A model generated the notes under the pieces. The model worked only from the letters and a program-made list of their open reading frames with translations, was not told where the DNA came from and made no database searches. This document shows, one piece after another, positions 9,105 to 17,596 of a DNA stretch of 43,730 nucleotides (the stretch's first letter is position 1; the number at the start of each line of letters is the position of its first letter). The position numbers and the translations under genes are program-made. The stretch comes from a virus, in IMG/VR virus record IMGVR_UViG_3300031963_000297, positions 1-43,730 of that record, one strand, 5' to 3'.

Positions 9105-9783
9105 GCCTGACGAACTGCCTGCTCGCAGGAGAACCTGGGTTAAGACCGCAAACGTGCCTCCAGCCAAGATTGGCTGGGAACTAACTGACTGTAAGGACAT
9201 CCCAGGGGAATCCACAGAAGCCATCCAAAAGTGGCTTAAAAGCCTCTACAACGGCCGTATACTGCGTGCTGAGGGTAAGGAGACCTGCGGCCTTGGAATG
9301 CTGTTCTACGGCCTCCCAGGGCGCGGTAAGACCACAGTAGCCAATGCTGTGATACAGGACATCATCCGCAACGTAGACCCTTCTGTGGTCGGTATGGAGC
9401 CGGGGAGAGCCGTTCCACGACCTTGCTACTTCATCACCTATAACGGCCTCCTAGACCTAAAGGGAGCCATTATGGAGGACCACGACCCTAACGACGAGCT
9501 GCTCTACAATGGCCTGCTAGGCGAGGCTACGGATGACTCATACAACGTCCGAATCCTGGTTCTAGACGACGTAGGCAAGGAGCACTCAAGCGCTTCGGGC
9601 TGGCAGAAGAACATGCTCCACCACGTCTTGCGCACCCGATTCAACAACGGATTGCCCACAATAGTTACAACAAATGTAGCCCTAAACGATTGGGATGCCC
9701 ACTACGGAGCAGCGACTCAATCCTTTATTCACGAGGCATTCATTTGGCTAAACATGAACACAGCAGAAGATTTGAGGAAGTAA
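9097..9783 (+). CDS. DnaC-like AAA+ helicase loader
   Basis: 228 aa AAA+ ATPase. Walker A is GLPGRGKTT (residues 72-80) and Walker B is ILVLDDVGKEH; TNVALNDW corresponds to sensor I. Length and motifs fit DnaC/IstB-type loaders that place the replicative helicase on DNA. It overlaps the initiator-like gene by 8 nt and lies two genes before the DnaB-like helicase. Confidence 0.8.
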   Translation: MYKPDELPARRRTWVKTANVPPAKIGWELTDCKDIPGESTEAIQKWLKSLYNGRILRAEGKETCGLGMLFYGLPGRGKTTVANAVIQDIIRNVDPSVVGMEPGRAVPRPCYFITYNGLLDLKGAIMEDHDPNDELLYNGLLGEATDDSYNVRILVLDDVGKEHSSASGWQKNMLHHVLRTRFNNGLPTIVTTNVALNDWDAHYGAATQSFIHEAFIWLNMNTAEDLRK

Positions 9784-10076
9784 TGTCCAGCCACTTGTTA
9801 CAGGTATTTTTAAGCTACCGAGGAAACAATCCAGGAATCTTTGAGGTTCTAGTTAGCAAAGAAGACAATGAGCTGACTTGCACATGCCCAGGGTTTAACG
9901 TCAAAGGCGACTGCAAGCACGTACAGACTGTTGAGACCAGAATCGGTAACAACGGCGGGATATACCCGTTCAAGTTCCTAGGCACGGTCAAAGAGAACGA
10001 CCTAAAAGCAGCCATGGAAACAGAAATCTTGTTCAGAGAGTTTGTCATCAAAAACACCAAAATAGAGGTGATTTGA
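9783..10076 (+). CDS. Small SWIM-type zinc-finger protein
   Basis: 97 aa. It contains TCTCPGFNVKGDCKHV, a CxC-x8-CxH pattern matching the SWIM zinc finger (CxC...CxH) known from SWI2/SNF2, MuDR and bacterial DNA-repair proteins. ATG 9783 overlaps the loader stop (TAATG). SWIM fingers usually assist nucleic-acid or partner binding. Here it stands almost alone inside a replication operon; its exact job is unknown. Confidence 0.65.
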   Translation: MSSHLLQVFLSYRGNNPGIFEVLVSKEDNELTCTCPGFNVKGDCKHVQTVETRIGNNGGIYPFKFLGTVKENDLKAAMETEILFREFVIKNTKIEVI

Positions 10077-10483
10077 TGCAAGGCAACGACATCAGCAACG
10101 CGCTTCCTCAGCGTATTTTAGTAACGACTGACGTTATTACTGACGAGTACAAATCTGTTACAAAGGTACTAAAGGTAATCCCTGTCAGGTCTAAAAAAAT
10201 AGAGTACAACCGCCTGGTCCTAAGCCACCTTTATGTCTTTACGCTTAAGCGGGGCATAACCCTAGAGCTAGTAAGTTTTGACCGAACAGAAAAAGAAATG
10301 ATAGATTTGATGATTCACCTTGATAAGGTTGGAACGAACCCGTTTAGATACGGCACCGCTTACAAGTCCGTAGACAAGCTGGTTTCTGAGCTTCCTTACA
10401 GACCAGAGGTTGCCGGAGTAATTGACATACCATCCCGCCTATTGAGGTACGGACGATGGGGATTGGACTTTCCTACAGTATGA
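10076..10483 (+). CDS. Conserved phage hypothetical protein in replication operon
   Basis: 135 aa. It overlaps the preceding stop (TGATG) and the following DnaB-like start (ATGA), so it is translated within the replication operon. It has alternating strands and helices (RILVTTDVITDEYKSVTKVL, VAGVIDIPSRLLRYGRWGLD). I do not recognise the family. The 'GVIDIP..RYGxxG' end resembles small acidic-loop phosphohydrolase-like proteins, but no full motif set is visible. Confidence 0.5.
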   Translation: MQGNDISNALPQRILVTTDVITDEYKSVTKVLKVIPVRSKKIEYNRLVLSHLYVFTLKRGITLELVSFDRTEKEMIDLMIHLDKVGTNPFRYGTAYKSVDKLVSELPYRPEVAGVIDIPSRLLRYGRWGLDFPTV

Positions 10484-11706
10484 GTACCGAATCAAAACTA
10501 CTCAGTTCAGTAATTAGAGTAAGAGACCTATCCCCGTTATTTGAGCGCAACATCTCAGACAGCTGGTTCCCCGACGAGGAGGACCGCAGAGTCTGGGCGT
10601 TCCTACGCAGCCACTTTGCTAAGTATGCGGAGTGCCCAAGCATGGAAGTTGTCCAAGCAAACTTCCCCGCCTATCAACTACAAGAACTTACTGACTCAGT
10701 AGATTATCTGCTCGATGATTTGCTAGACAAGCGCCGCAAGAATTCCATATCAAGCACCTTGCGTCTGGCTGTCGAAGAGATTCAAAACAATAAGGACCAC
10801 GAGTCCGCCTTGATGGTTATGCAGGGCGGGATTGTTAGGTTGGAAGAAGAGGGCCTAAACAAGACCTCGGATGTAAACCTTATTCAAACTACCGAGTCTC
10901 GCTGGGAAGATTACGTATTCCGTAAGAACAACCCAGGCCTACTAGGTGTTGCTACAGGATTCCCAACCATTGACGCTGTCACCAACGGTCTGCAAAAGGG
11001 CCAGTTGATTGTTGTCGTAGCAACGCCTAAGACCGGTAAGTCAACCCTCGCCCTACAGATTGCGAATAACATTCACAAGCAGGGGCTGTCTCCAATGTTC
11101 CAGTCATTCGAGATGACAAACCGCGAGCAGCAGGACCGATATGACTCAATGCGTGCCCAGGTCTCTCACAATCGACTAATCACCGGCTCACTTAATGCTG
11201 ATGAAGAAAAGCGATACAAAGAGTCTCTCGAGACTATGGCTGACGATAAGACAAACTTCTGGCTTGTTGACTCAGCGCACGGTATCACGGTATCTGCTAT
11301 TCAAAGCAAGGTGCAGGTGCTACAGCCTGACGTAATATTCATTGACGGTGTCTACCTGATGCTGGACGAGCAGACTGGCGAGTCAAACACTCCACAGGCC
11401 CTGACGGGAATTACGCGCTCGCTGAAGAGACTTGCGCAGCGCATGAACAAGCCAGTGGTAATTACGACACAGGCCCTCAACTGGAAGACTAAAAAGGGCA
11501 AGGTATCTACCGACTCGATTGGTTACTCTTCCTCGTTCCTACAGGATGCAGACGTTGTATTCGGTCTAGAAAAAGAAGACGAGACTGTAGACGACACTCG
11601 TATTCTCAAAGTCATGGCCGCACGTAACAGCGCAAACGTAGAAGCGTCTCTAATGTGGGACTGGGCCTCTGGTATGTTCCGTGAGATGAACGGTGATGAC
11701 GTATGA
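10480..11706 (+). CDS. dnaB: DnaB-like replicative DNA helicase
   Basis: 408 aa. The C-terminal RecA-like domain has GVATGFPTIDAVTNGLQKGQ, Walker A ATPKTGKST (~181-189) and Walker B-like DVIFIDGVYLM. Later come a VITTQALNWK strand and DADVVFGLEK, as in DnaB/gp4-type SF4 helicases. The N-terminal domain is short (~130 aa) with a linker helix. The first Walker A Gly is replaced by Ala. Start ATG 10480 overlaps the prior stop (ATGA) and is preferred to the upstream in-frame ATG at 10456. It unwinds the fork with the loader and primase encoded alongside. Confidence 0.88.
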   Translation: MSTESKLLSSVIRVRDLSPLFERNISDSWFPDEEDRRVWAFLRSHFAKYAECPSMEVVQANFPAYQLQELTDSVDYLLDDLLDKRRKNSISSTLRLAVEEIQNNKDHESALMVMQGGIVRLEEEGLNKTSDVNLIQTTESRWEDYVFRKNNPGLLGVATGFPTIDAVTNGLQKGQLIVVVATPKTGKSTLALQIANNIHKQGLSPMFQSFEMTNREQQDRYDSMRAQVSHNRLITGSLNADEEKRYKESLETMADDKTNFWLVDSAHGITVSAIQSKVQVLQPDVIFIDGVYLMLDEQTGESNTPQALTGITRSLKRLAQRMNKPVVITTQALNWKTKKGKVSTDSIGYSSSFLQDADVVFGLEKEDETVDDTRILKVMAARNSANVEASLMWDWASGMFREMNGDDV

Positions 11707-12656
11707 TGCTAAACGAGATGGAGCGGGTCTTAGAGCGTCTAAACATTGAGCCTGTACAGACCCGCGGAGACGAGATACTTGCTCTGTGTCCAGGCCACAA
11801 AGAGATTACGGGAAAAGAAGACCACAATCCATCATGGTGGATAAACGCTGAGACAGGTGCTCACATTTGCTTTTCTTGCGGGTTCAAGGGAAACATCTGG
11901 TCACTGATTGCTACGGTGCAGGGGCTCAGGGACGCTAACGGTTTTCTAGACTACGCCGATGCAAAAGACTGGCTATACCTGTCTTTTGACAACATCTCGC
12001 TTGGGCCTACCGAAGACGACCAGGATGACGAGCCTGTATTCAAAGAGGTTCAGGGAATGGGCGAGTCCCGTTTAGCCTTGTTTACCTACCCTCCGGCGTC
12101 TGCCCTAAAAGCGCGTGGACTAACTCTAGAGTCGGCAAGCAAGTATCAGCTACTCTGGGACCCTAACTTTGGTAACTGGATTACTGTGATTAGAGAGCCT
12201 AGAACAAACAAGCTTCTAGGGTGGCAGGAAAAAGGATTTAGGCACCGTTACTTTAAGAACTACCCGCCAGGTGTTCAGAAGTCAACGACGCTATTTGGAT
12301 TTAACAGGTATGACGGCGGTCGTATGATTGTCGTAGAGTCCCCGCTAGATGTAATCAGGCTAGACTCTCTAGGAATCAGCGGCGGGGTTTCTACCTACGG
12401 CGCTTTAATTTCAAACACGCAACTAAACCTAATTAGAGAGGCTGAAGAGGTAGTGTTTGCACTAGATAACGACGAAGCGGGACTAGCCGCATCTAAGTCT
12501 ATGCTCGAGAAAAGCATACAGTTAGGTTTTGAGGCGTGGTTCTTTAACTACGCGCACACGGAGATGAAAGACGTTGGAGGCATGAGCAAATCGGAGATAC
12601 TTACTGGCCTAAATAATGCCAAGCACAATGTACACGGATTAGGGGCACTACAGTGA
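11703..12656 (+). CDS. dnaG: DnaG-like DNA primase
   Basis: 317 aa. The N-terminus carries a CHC2-type zinc ribbon (C29, H32, C56, C59; CPGHKE then HICFSCGFKG). A TOPRIM domain follows: MIVVESPLDVIRLDSLGI (catalytic Glu) and VVFALDNDEAGLAASK (the DxD-like metal site). No C-terminal helicase-binding domain is obvious, so it is shorter than bacterial DnaG. The start overlaps the helicase stop by 4 nt. It makes RNA primers for the phage fork. Confidence 0.85.
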   Translation: MMLNEMERVLERLNIEPVQTRGDEILALCPGHKEITGKEDHNPSWWINAETGAHICFSCGFKGNIWSLIATVQGLRDANGFLDYADAKDWLYLSFDNISLGPTEDDQDDEPVFKEVQGMGESRLALFTYPPASALKARGLTLESASKYQLLWDPNFGNWITVIREPRTNKLLGWQEKGFRHRYFKNYPPGVQKSTTLFGFNRYDGGRMIVVESPLDVIRLDSLGISGGVSTYGALISNTQLNLIREAEEVVFALDNDEAGLAASKSMLEKSIQLGFEAWFFNYAHTEMKDVGGMSKSEILTGLNNAKHNVHGLGALQ

Positions 12657-14236
12657 GTTTTGTAGGCACCCTTCTCCCATACCAGCCAGAGGCTGTGGAC
12701 AAAATGTGCGAGCGCAAAAAGATGCTAGTGGCATACGACCTAGGGCTTGGAAAAACTGTTTTGACAATTGCAGCAGTTGAGCGCCTAATGGATGAGCGAA
12801 AGGTCACAGAGCCCGGCTTAATTATTTGCTTATCTAGCCTTAAGTATCAGTGGGCTGAATCCATAAAAAAGTTTACTAACGGGTCTACCTCAGTAGTTAT
12901 AGACGGTACCCCAGACCAGCGTAAGCGCCAGTACGAACGCGCTATGAAGTGGAAAACAACCGGCGTAGACTACATCATCATGAATTACGAGCAGGTAGTA
13001 AACGATTGGGAATTTGTAAGCAAGCTCCCTAGAGGCTTTGTTGTTCTAGATGAAGCAACCGCTATTAAGTCATTTAGGTCCAAGCGTGCTAAGGCTACTA
13101 AGAAGCTGGCTACTTGCGAGTACAGATTTGCCTTAACCGGAACCCCCGTTGAGAATGGCAAGCCGGAAGAACTATTTAGCATTATGCAGTTTGTTGACGA
13201 CTCTGTGCTCGGACGCTTCGATAAGTTTGACATGACCTTTATTGTGCGCAATAACTGGGGCGGAGTAGACCGCTACCGAAACTTGCCTATTCTTCACGAG
13301 AGGATGAAAGAAGCGTCTGTACGTAAGGCGCAAAAAGACCCGGACGTAGCCCCTTTCTTGCCTGAGACTATTCACAAGGACCCGATTTACGTTCACTTGG
13401 ACCGCAAAACTTCTAAGCTCTACAAGCGAATCGTAGATGACCTACTACTTGACCTAGATAACGCGCAGACCATGTTTGGCAGCTCATTTAATATTATGGC
13501 CCACTATGGCTTTGAGAAGTCGTGGGGAGGACCTGCAGACGAGCTACGTGGCCAGGTTATGTCAAAGATTGGTGCTCTGAAGATGCTTGCCTGTTCGCCT
13601 GAGCTGCTAAAGGTAAGTTCCAGAAAGTTCTTAGAGGGAAATGGCGAAGGCTCTGCCTACGCTAATCAACTGGTGGAAGAAGACCTGCTAGAGGGACTGC
13701 CAAACACCAAATTGGATAATTTTGTACAATATGTACAATCTTTCTTAGAGCAGGACGAGCGCAATAAACTGGTGGTGTTCTGTTCATACGTAGACATGGT
13801 AGGTATAATAGCCGATAGGATTGGACGCGATATAACCGTCACCTACACCGGTCAACTAGACGCAAAAACTAAGGAGAAGCACAAAAATGCTCTTAATAAT
13901 GACCCTAACACTCGTGTCATTGTTAGCTCAGATGCTGGTGGTTATGGTGTTGACCTGCCGGCAGCAAACATGCTCATTAACTACGATTTACCTTGGTCTA
14001 GCGGCCTGGCTACTCAGCGCAACGGCCGTATTCGCCGCGCTAGCTCTGAGTGGAAAACCATTGTAATTCAGGACTTCCTAATCAACGGCTCAATTGAGGT
14101 CCGTCAATATGAGGCCCTGCAGCAAAAGAACGCCGTAGCCTCTGCTGTAATTGACGGAGAGGGAATTAATGATAAAGGTGGCGTGGACTTGACAATTGGG
14201 TCACTACGTGGTTTCCTGTTAGATACATCTGTTTAG
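12653..14236 (+). CDS. SNF2/DEAD-like superfamily 2 helicase
   Basis: 527 aa SF2 helicase or translocase. Motif I is YDLGLGKTV (~28-36), motif II is VVLDEATAIKS (DEAT box) and motif III is ALTGTPVEN. The C-terminal lobe has VIVSSDAGGYGVDLPAAN (motif V) and QRNGRIRRASS (motif VI). SNF2-like proteins of this size are common in phage replication operons and are thought to remodel forks or branched DNA. GTG 12653 overlaps the primase stop. Confidence 0.85.
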   Translation: MSFVGTLLPYQPEAVDKMCERKKMLVAYDLGLGKTVLTIAAVERLMDERKVTEPGLIICLSSLKYQWAESIKKFTNGSTSVVIDGTPDQRKRQYERAMKWKTTGVDYIIMNYEQVVNDWEFVSKLPRGFVVLDEATAIKSFRSKRAKATKKLATCEYRFALTGTPVENGKPEELFSIMQFVDDSVLGRFDKFDMTFIVRNNWGGVDRYRNLPILHERMKEASVRKAQKDPDVAPFLPETIHKDPIYVHLDRKTSKLYKRIVDDLLLDLDNAQTMFGSSFNIMAHYGFEKSWGGPADELRGQVMSKIGALKMLACSPELLKVSSRKFLEGNGEGSAYANQLVEEDLLEGLPNTKLDNFVQYVQSFLEQDERNKLVVFCSYVDMVGIIADRIGRDITVTYTGQLDAKTKEKHKNALNNDPNTRVIVSSDAGGYGVDLPAANMLINYDLPWSSGLATQRNGRIRRASSEWKTIVIQDFLINGSIEVRQYEALQQKNAVASAVIDGEGINDKGGVDLTIGSLRGFLLDTSV

Positions 14237-14244
14237 GAGATAAA

Positions 14245-14478
14245 ATGACGTTTGATGAATGGCTACAAACTGGCCTAAAAAACAACTGGTGTGGCCCATC
14301 AGTCTGTGCCACGCACGATGGCATTCCAATGACTGAGGGTGAGGAGGACTTCATGGATAATGAAGACGCCTGCATTCACATCATTCGCCTTTACAAAGAC
14401 GTAGTAGAAAAACGTCTAGTAGAGCAAAACCACTCGCCGAGTATTTGGCGGGCAACTAATTCTGGCTTTGAAGTATAG
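14245..14478 (+). CDS. Conserved actinophage-type hypothetical protein
   Basis: 77 aa. The patterns WCGPSVCATHDGIPMT and CIHIIRLYKD, with a C-terminal NHSPSIWR, resemble short conserved proteins seen in many actinobacterial phages. Three Cys and several His residues could bind a metal. The preceding RBS is TAGGAGAT. Function unknown; it is near the end of the replication transcription unit. Confidence 0.6.
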   Translation: MTFDEWLQTGLKNNWCGPSVCATHDGIPMTEGEEDFMDNEDACIHIIRLYKDVVEKRLVEQNHSPSIWRATNSGFEV

Positions 14479-14486
14479 GAGAAAAG

Positions 14487-14621
14487 ATGGCTAAAGGCAA
14501 AGGCAAAGGTGGAGCACCTGCCCCAAAAAAGAGCAACGAGGGTGACCGCAAGAACGGCAAGGCCTTCAAGAAGCGCCCAAAGATTTTTGATGCTATTAAG
14601 CGTCGTCTAGTACGCAAATAA
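14487..14621 (+). CDS. Very basic 44-aa protein
   Basis: ATG 14487 is preceded by TAGGAGA at 14476-14482 and the frame closes with TAA at 14619-14621. The product begins MAKGKGKGGAPAPKKS and ends KIFDAIKRRLVRK, with about a third Lys/Arg. It is the last gene before the terminator. It may bind nucleic acid or an acidic partner; this is a guess from charge. Spacing and RBS support it as a real gene. Confidence 0.6.
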   Translation: MAKGKGKGGAPAPKKSNEGDRKNGKAFKKRPKIFDAIKRRLVRK

Positions 14622-14625
14622 AATA

Positions 14626-14666
14626 AAAAAGCCGCCTAAGCAGGTTACCTGCAAAGGCGGCTTTTT
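14626..14666. terminator. Bidirectional rho-independent terminator
   Basis: AAAAAGCCGCCT (14626-14637) pairs with AGGCGGCTTTTT (14655-14666). The loop holds a second small hairpin (CAGG-TTA-CCTG). A-tract and T-tract on either side let it end both the rightward replication unit and the leftward lysis unit. Confidence 0.9.
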
Positions 14667-14672
14667 ATTTAA

Positions 14673-15065
14673 TTACTTAGCGTCTTCTCCAGGAGCAACG
14701 GTAGCTTCGTCATCGTCATCGTCCTCGTTGAGGTCGTCGTCTGAGTCAAAGTTGACATCATCGAAATCAAAGTTGTCATCCTGCTTTACCTTCAAAGCGG
14801 CCTCTAGGTTCTCGTTGCCATCGGCGGCCTTAGCCACAGCCGCACGGAACGCATTAGCGATGTCCTGCGGGTTCAAAGTTCCTGACCAGGCTAGGGTCAC
14901 ACCAATGGTGGTTAGTACGACAGCAAACGCTGAACCTACACCAATTAGTGAACCGAGTACCCAGTCACCGTTGGTAGCAATAGCACCAACACCTGTACCT
15001 GCAAAGAACGTTGCAAGTAGAAGACCGAACGCGCGGGCAAGAATAGTTTTAATGAGCTCTTTCAT
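14673..15065 (-). CDS. Putative holin (two membrane helices, acidic tail)
   Basis: 130 aa. Two hydrophobic segments lie at about residues 10-31 (ARAFGLLLATFFAGTGVGAI) and 36-58 (VLGSLIGVGSAFAVVLTTIG). An Asp/Glu-rich C-terminal tail follows, containing DDDLNEDDDDDEA. It overlaps the stop of the M23 endolysin by one base. A short two-helix protein next to an endolysin is the usual sign of a holin; the long acidic tail is unusual. Function is inferred from topology and position. Confidence 0.65.
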   Translation of the reverse strand: MKELIKTILARAFGLLLATFFAGTGVGAIATNGDWVLGSLIGVGSAFAVVLTTIGVTLAWSGTLNPQDIANAFRAAVAKAADGNENLEAALKVKQDDNFDFDDVNFDSDDDLNEDDDDDEATVAPGEDAK

Positions 15066-15550
15066 TATTTAGCTCCTTCTGCAGCTGGGGCTGCGACTGG
15101 GGTTGAGTTTTTCTTCCAAAGTTTGACTAAGTCAACCTTGTCTGATGTTGCTCCGAATACACCCTTAACCTTGCGGCTAGCGGTTGCGTGAAGGTGGTTT
15201 CCGCTTGATGCGGTACCAGTTGTTCCTACGAGGCCGATAGTCTCTCCAACCTTGATTGGGTCTCCGACCTTTAGGGTAGGGACCTTCTGTAGGTGGCAGT
15301 AGCCGATGTACCAGATGTTACCTTCTTTGTCAGCGACTGACTGTACAATTACGTTGCCGAGAACCTTAGACTCGCCAACAAACTTGATTCGTCCGTTACC
15401 AACGGCTGGAATCTTGGTGCCACCAGGCATAGCCCAGTCAGTACCAGAGTGTGGCTGAAGTTTCATCTTCTTGCGGAATGCACTCATTTCACCGTAGTGC
15501 TCGGTTACCTTCTTTTCAGGGAATGGTAGTTTCCATGGTGTAAATGCCAT
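15065..15550 (-). CDS. M23-family peptidase endolysin
   Basis: 161 aa. The M23 (lysostaphin/LytM) zinc site is complete: H34-x3-D38 in HSGTDW, H86 in YCHLQK and H119-x-H121 in GNHLHA. It cuts peptide bridges of peptidoglycan. No signal peptide is visible, so release presumably depends on the adjacent holin. RBS GAAAGGAA lies upstream of the ATG at 15550. No separate wall-binding domain is seen. Confidence 0.85.
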   Translation of the reverse strand: MAFTPWKLPFPEKKVTEHYGEMSAFRKKMKLQPHSGTDWAMPGGTKIPAVGNGRIKFVGESKVLGNVIVQSVADKEGNIWYIGYCHLQKVPTLKVGDPIKVGETIGLVGTTGTASSGNHLHATASRKVKGVFGATSDKVDLVKLWKKNSTPVAAPAAEGAK

Positions 15551-15585
15551 GTTGTTCCTTTCGGGTATCTATCTATTGTCGGTTA

Positions 15586-15810
15586 TTAGGCCAAATTTAA
15601 CTTGGCTAATTCTTTGGCCATTTCAGCCTGGGCGTAAGCTCTGCGATAGGCCTTAATAAAGCCGTCCTGAAAAGCACGGAACTCTATTCGGGTCCAGGTC
15701 TTATCTTTGTAGTAGGCAATCGCTTCTTCAAAGGCAAGTTTTTGAATATCTTTAAATTTTGGAGTGTAGTAGTGCATCCGGTACCTAATCCAATAAGTGA
15801 GCCAAGACAT
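15586..15810 (-). CDS. Small hypothetical protein in lysis operon
   Basis: 74 aa, rich in aromatic and basic residues (WLTYWIRYRMHYYTPKF), then helical with FEEAIAYYKD and AYAQAEMAKELAKL. It is soluble and mostly alpha-helical in appearance. It sits between the small membrane protein and the endolysin in the leftward operon. Family not recognised; a lysis accessory role is only suggested by position. Confidence 0.55.
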   Translation of the reverse strand: MSWLTYWIRYRMHYYTPKFKDIQKLAFEEAIAYYKDKTWTRIEFRAFQDGFIKAYRRAYAQAEMAKELAKLNLA

Positions 15811-15816
15811 GAGGCG

Positions 15817-15984
15817 TCACTCTTTCGGGTTGCGTAGGCGGTAAGTTACTGCCCACAGGATTAGGGTGCCAATAATGCAGTACCCGACAATGGTCTTTGC
15901 AGACCCCTCGAGCACCACCCAGGCCACGAACATACCAAGCAAGGTCCATACCTGGCCCAGTAGGTCATTCACGAATTTCTTCAT
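15817..15984 (-). CDS. 55-aa membrane protein, possible second holin or antiholin
   Basis: It reads [19 protein letters not shown] and on to TYRLRNPKE, with two hydrophobic segments ([14 protein letters not shown] and [17 protein letters not shown]) and a basic C-terminus. The ATG (15984) overlaps the stop of the upstream secreted-protein gene as ATGA, so it is translationally coupled. The size, two membrane spans and lysis-operon position fit a small holin-like protein. Confidence 0.6.
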   Translation of the reverse strand: MKKFVNDLLGQVWTLLGMFVAWVVLEGSAKTIVGYCIIGTLILWAVTYRLRNPKE

Positions 15985-17390
15985 TGTTCTTTCCTTCTGA
16001 TAGTTGATTCTGCTGAAACTGCACCACCGCCGGTAGAGCCGCCGGTAGAGCCTCCTGTTGGCGCTGAGGCGGCCATAGAAGCCGCTGCAGTGGCCGCTCC
16101 TACAGTCGCCTGTACGGCGGCTCCAGTTGCGATAACGGACGCAAGGACAGTTTTCTCTGCGTCTTCACGGACCTGTGGTGCCATGTCGGCTCCCACGTTT
16201 CCTAGGGCGTTGAACGACTCCAAAACTGCTGTAGCCACAGCTCCAACCACAGGTACCGCTGCTAGCTCTTCAGATACCTCTGGGTCATCAGCAACTGCGG
16301 CAATCGCTAGCGCTTCAAGAGCCTGCTGGTACTCTGGAGACCCCTGCTCAGTGTTAGCCAGGACTTCTTCAGCTGCTTCTACAAGCTCTTCTACTTCGGC
16401 GTCGGTTAGTTCTTCTGGCTTAATGGCAGTTAGGTCTTCAATTACGGCAACGGATTCTTCGGTGGTATCGCTCGGCTCTGGTTCTGGTGTCGGTTCAGGC
16501 TCAGGTGTTGTTGGCTCTTCAGTAGGTTCCTCGGACGGCTCAGGCGTTGGTTCAGGTTCAGGTTCAGGTTCTGGCGTCGGTTCAACTGTAGGTTCCTCCG
16601 TAGGTTCTGGGGTGGGCTCAGGAGTCGGTTCTGGAGTCGGTTCAGGAGTAGGCTCTACAACAGGAGGAGCGACAGTAGGTTCTGGTGTAGGCTCTGGGGT
16701 AGGTGTTGGAGTGGGCTCAACTACCGGTTGAGATGAAATCGGAACAATACCCCAAGTAAAACGTGTTACTTTGACTACGCCACCGCAAGGGTCGCCAAAC
16801 GTCCCGTTATCTAAGGCGATAGTGGCAGTGGTCTTACCAAGCATGTAGGTGCCCATAATCTCTGACACATCTACGCCACAGTTCCAATCGTTAGGCGCAC
16901 CGTACCACCCACGTACATAAGCAAACTCCCAGCCCTCAGGGGCAGTTAAAGTAACAGATTCGCCTTCCCAGTTTTCCTGTGCCCACCAGTTCGGCACAGG
17001 TGGAGTTAGTGGAGTAGAACTAATCTCCATGATTGGGCCATAGTTGCCTGACCAAAAGCCATTATCAATGCCCTCAAGTTTTATAGTTTGAGTACCTACT
17101 ACGTCAAACACGTAAGGCCTTGCCCCGTGTTTCTCAGTTACCTCAATAACTTGAGTGCCAAAAGTAATACGGTAGGAGTCAACTACCTCACCGTCGCCGC
17201 CGATTTTGTTCGTAATGTCGTTAGTAACGACAACGGTCACCTGTTCATCGGTAAACGTGAAGTTTTGCTCAGTCCAGTAATACGTGAACTGAATCGCGGT
17301 ACTTGCGTACGCTGGTGTGGCGAGTAGAAGAGGCCCAAAAACAACGGTTAATACGCCAAATGATGCTGCGAGCTTGCGCAGTAGGGTCAT
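15981..17390 (-). CDS. Large secreted protein with Pro/Thr/Glu repeat linker
   Basis: 469 aa. A Sec signal peptide is clear: basic MTLLRKLA, hydrophobic core, and cleavage after TPAYA. The N-terminal domain (~30-220) is beta-rich with aromatic patches and a possible disulfide (C in DWNCGVD and in FGDPCGG). Residues ~225-315 are EPTP-type repeats typical of wall-spanning linkers. The C-terminal ~120 residues are Ala-rich helices ([18 protein letters not shown]) ending in a GGSTGG stretch. It opens the leftward operon (RBS GAGGAG). It could be a surface, exclusion or lysis-assisting protein; none is proven. Confidence 0.7.
   Translation of the reverse strand: MTLLRKLAASFGVLTVVFGPLLLATPAYASTAIQFTYYWTEQNFTFTDEQVTVVVTNDITNKIGGDGEVVDSYRITFGTQVIEVTEKHGARPYVFDVVGTQTIKLEGIDNGFWSGNYGPIMEISSTPLTPPVPNWWAQENWEGESVTLTAPEGWEFAYVRGWYGAPNDWNCGVDVSEIMGTYMLGKTTATIALDNGTFGDPCGGVVKVTRFTWGIVPISSQPVVEPTPTPTPEPTPEPTVAPPVVEPTPEPTPEPTPEPTPEPTEEPTVEPTPEPEPEPEPTPEPSEEPTEEPTTPEPEPTPEPEPSDTTEESVAVIEDLTAIKPEELTDAEVEELVEAAEEVLANTEQGSPEYQQALEALAIAAVADDPEVSEELAAVPVVGAVATAVLESFNALGNVGADMAPQVREDAEKTVLASVIATGAAVQATVGAATAAASMAASAPTGGSTGGSTGGGAVSAESTIRRKEQ
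16450..16720 (-). repeat. EPTP-coding tandem repeat
   Basis: Imperfect repetition of a GGTTCAGGNGTNGGCTC-type unit on the + strand encodes Pro-Thr-Pro-Glu units in the secreted protein. Reading the other strand gives a false GSGV-repeat ORF. Such tracts change length easily by slippage. Confidence 0.8.
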
Positions 17391-17403
17391 TAGCTCCTCA
17401 AAT

Positions 17404-17431
17404 TTGACTTATTTCAATTTTGCCCTATAAG
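17404..17431 (+). promoter_or_regulatory. Candidate rightward sigma-A promoter
   Basis: TTGACT (17404-17409), a 16-nt spacer, TATAAG (17426-17431). It would transcribe toward the NlpC/P60 gene, with a leader of about 160 nt that includes a GC-rich stem-loop. It overlaps a leftward promoter on the opposite strand. Confidence 0.5.
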
Positions 17432-17451
17432 CTTGGTTTTTAGGGTGTAAA
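17424..17451 (-). promoter_or_regulatory. Candidate leftward promoter of lysis operon
   Basis: On the minus strand: TTTACA (17451-17446), a 16-nt spacer, TATAGG (17429-17424). The predicted start at about 17417 is some 25 nt before the secreted-protein ATG. Its -10 overlaps the -10 of the rightward candidate, so the two could not be occupied at once. Confidence 0.5.
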
Positions 17452-17455
17452 CTCC

Positions 17456-17497
17456 CCTCCCCGCGGGCCATAACTGGCAAGTTTAGCCAGCGGGGGG
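17456..17497 (+). other. GC-rich stem-loop in leader of NlpC/P60 gene
   Basis: Inner stem CTGGC/GCCAG encloses AAGTTTA, and flanking CCCCGC/GCGGGG can extend the pairing. No U-tract follows, so it looks more like leader structure or an operator than a terminator. Confidence 0.45.
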
Positions 17498-17504
17498 TAT
17501 TCTG

Positions 17505-17513
17505 TGCTAGGCT
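17505..17513 (+). promoter_or_regulatory. Extended -10 motif TGCTAGGCT
   Basis: This matches the TGnTAnnnT motif that recurs upstream of transcription units in this window, and shares the TAGGCT hexamer with sites at 34296 and 38694-38689. It lies 84 nt before the NlpC/P60 start. No strong -35 is visible. Confidence 0.4.
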
Positions 17514-17596
17514 TGACCTACAACTGAATATAGAAACAATGTCACTTTGACAATAAACGACCGAGTACTAACTACCAAGGAAAGGTAGGTCGCTAA

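Noticed and set aside
16090-16731. Long + strand ORF rich in Gly-Ser-Val repeats
   Set aside because: It is the antisense of the EPTP-repeat part of the secreted protein; it has no ribosome binding site and its composition follows from the repeats.
17547-17552. Perfect TTGACA -35 box
   Set aside because: No acceptable -10 lies 15-19 nt downstream.
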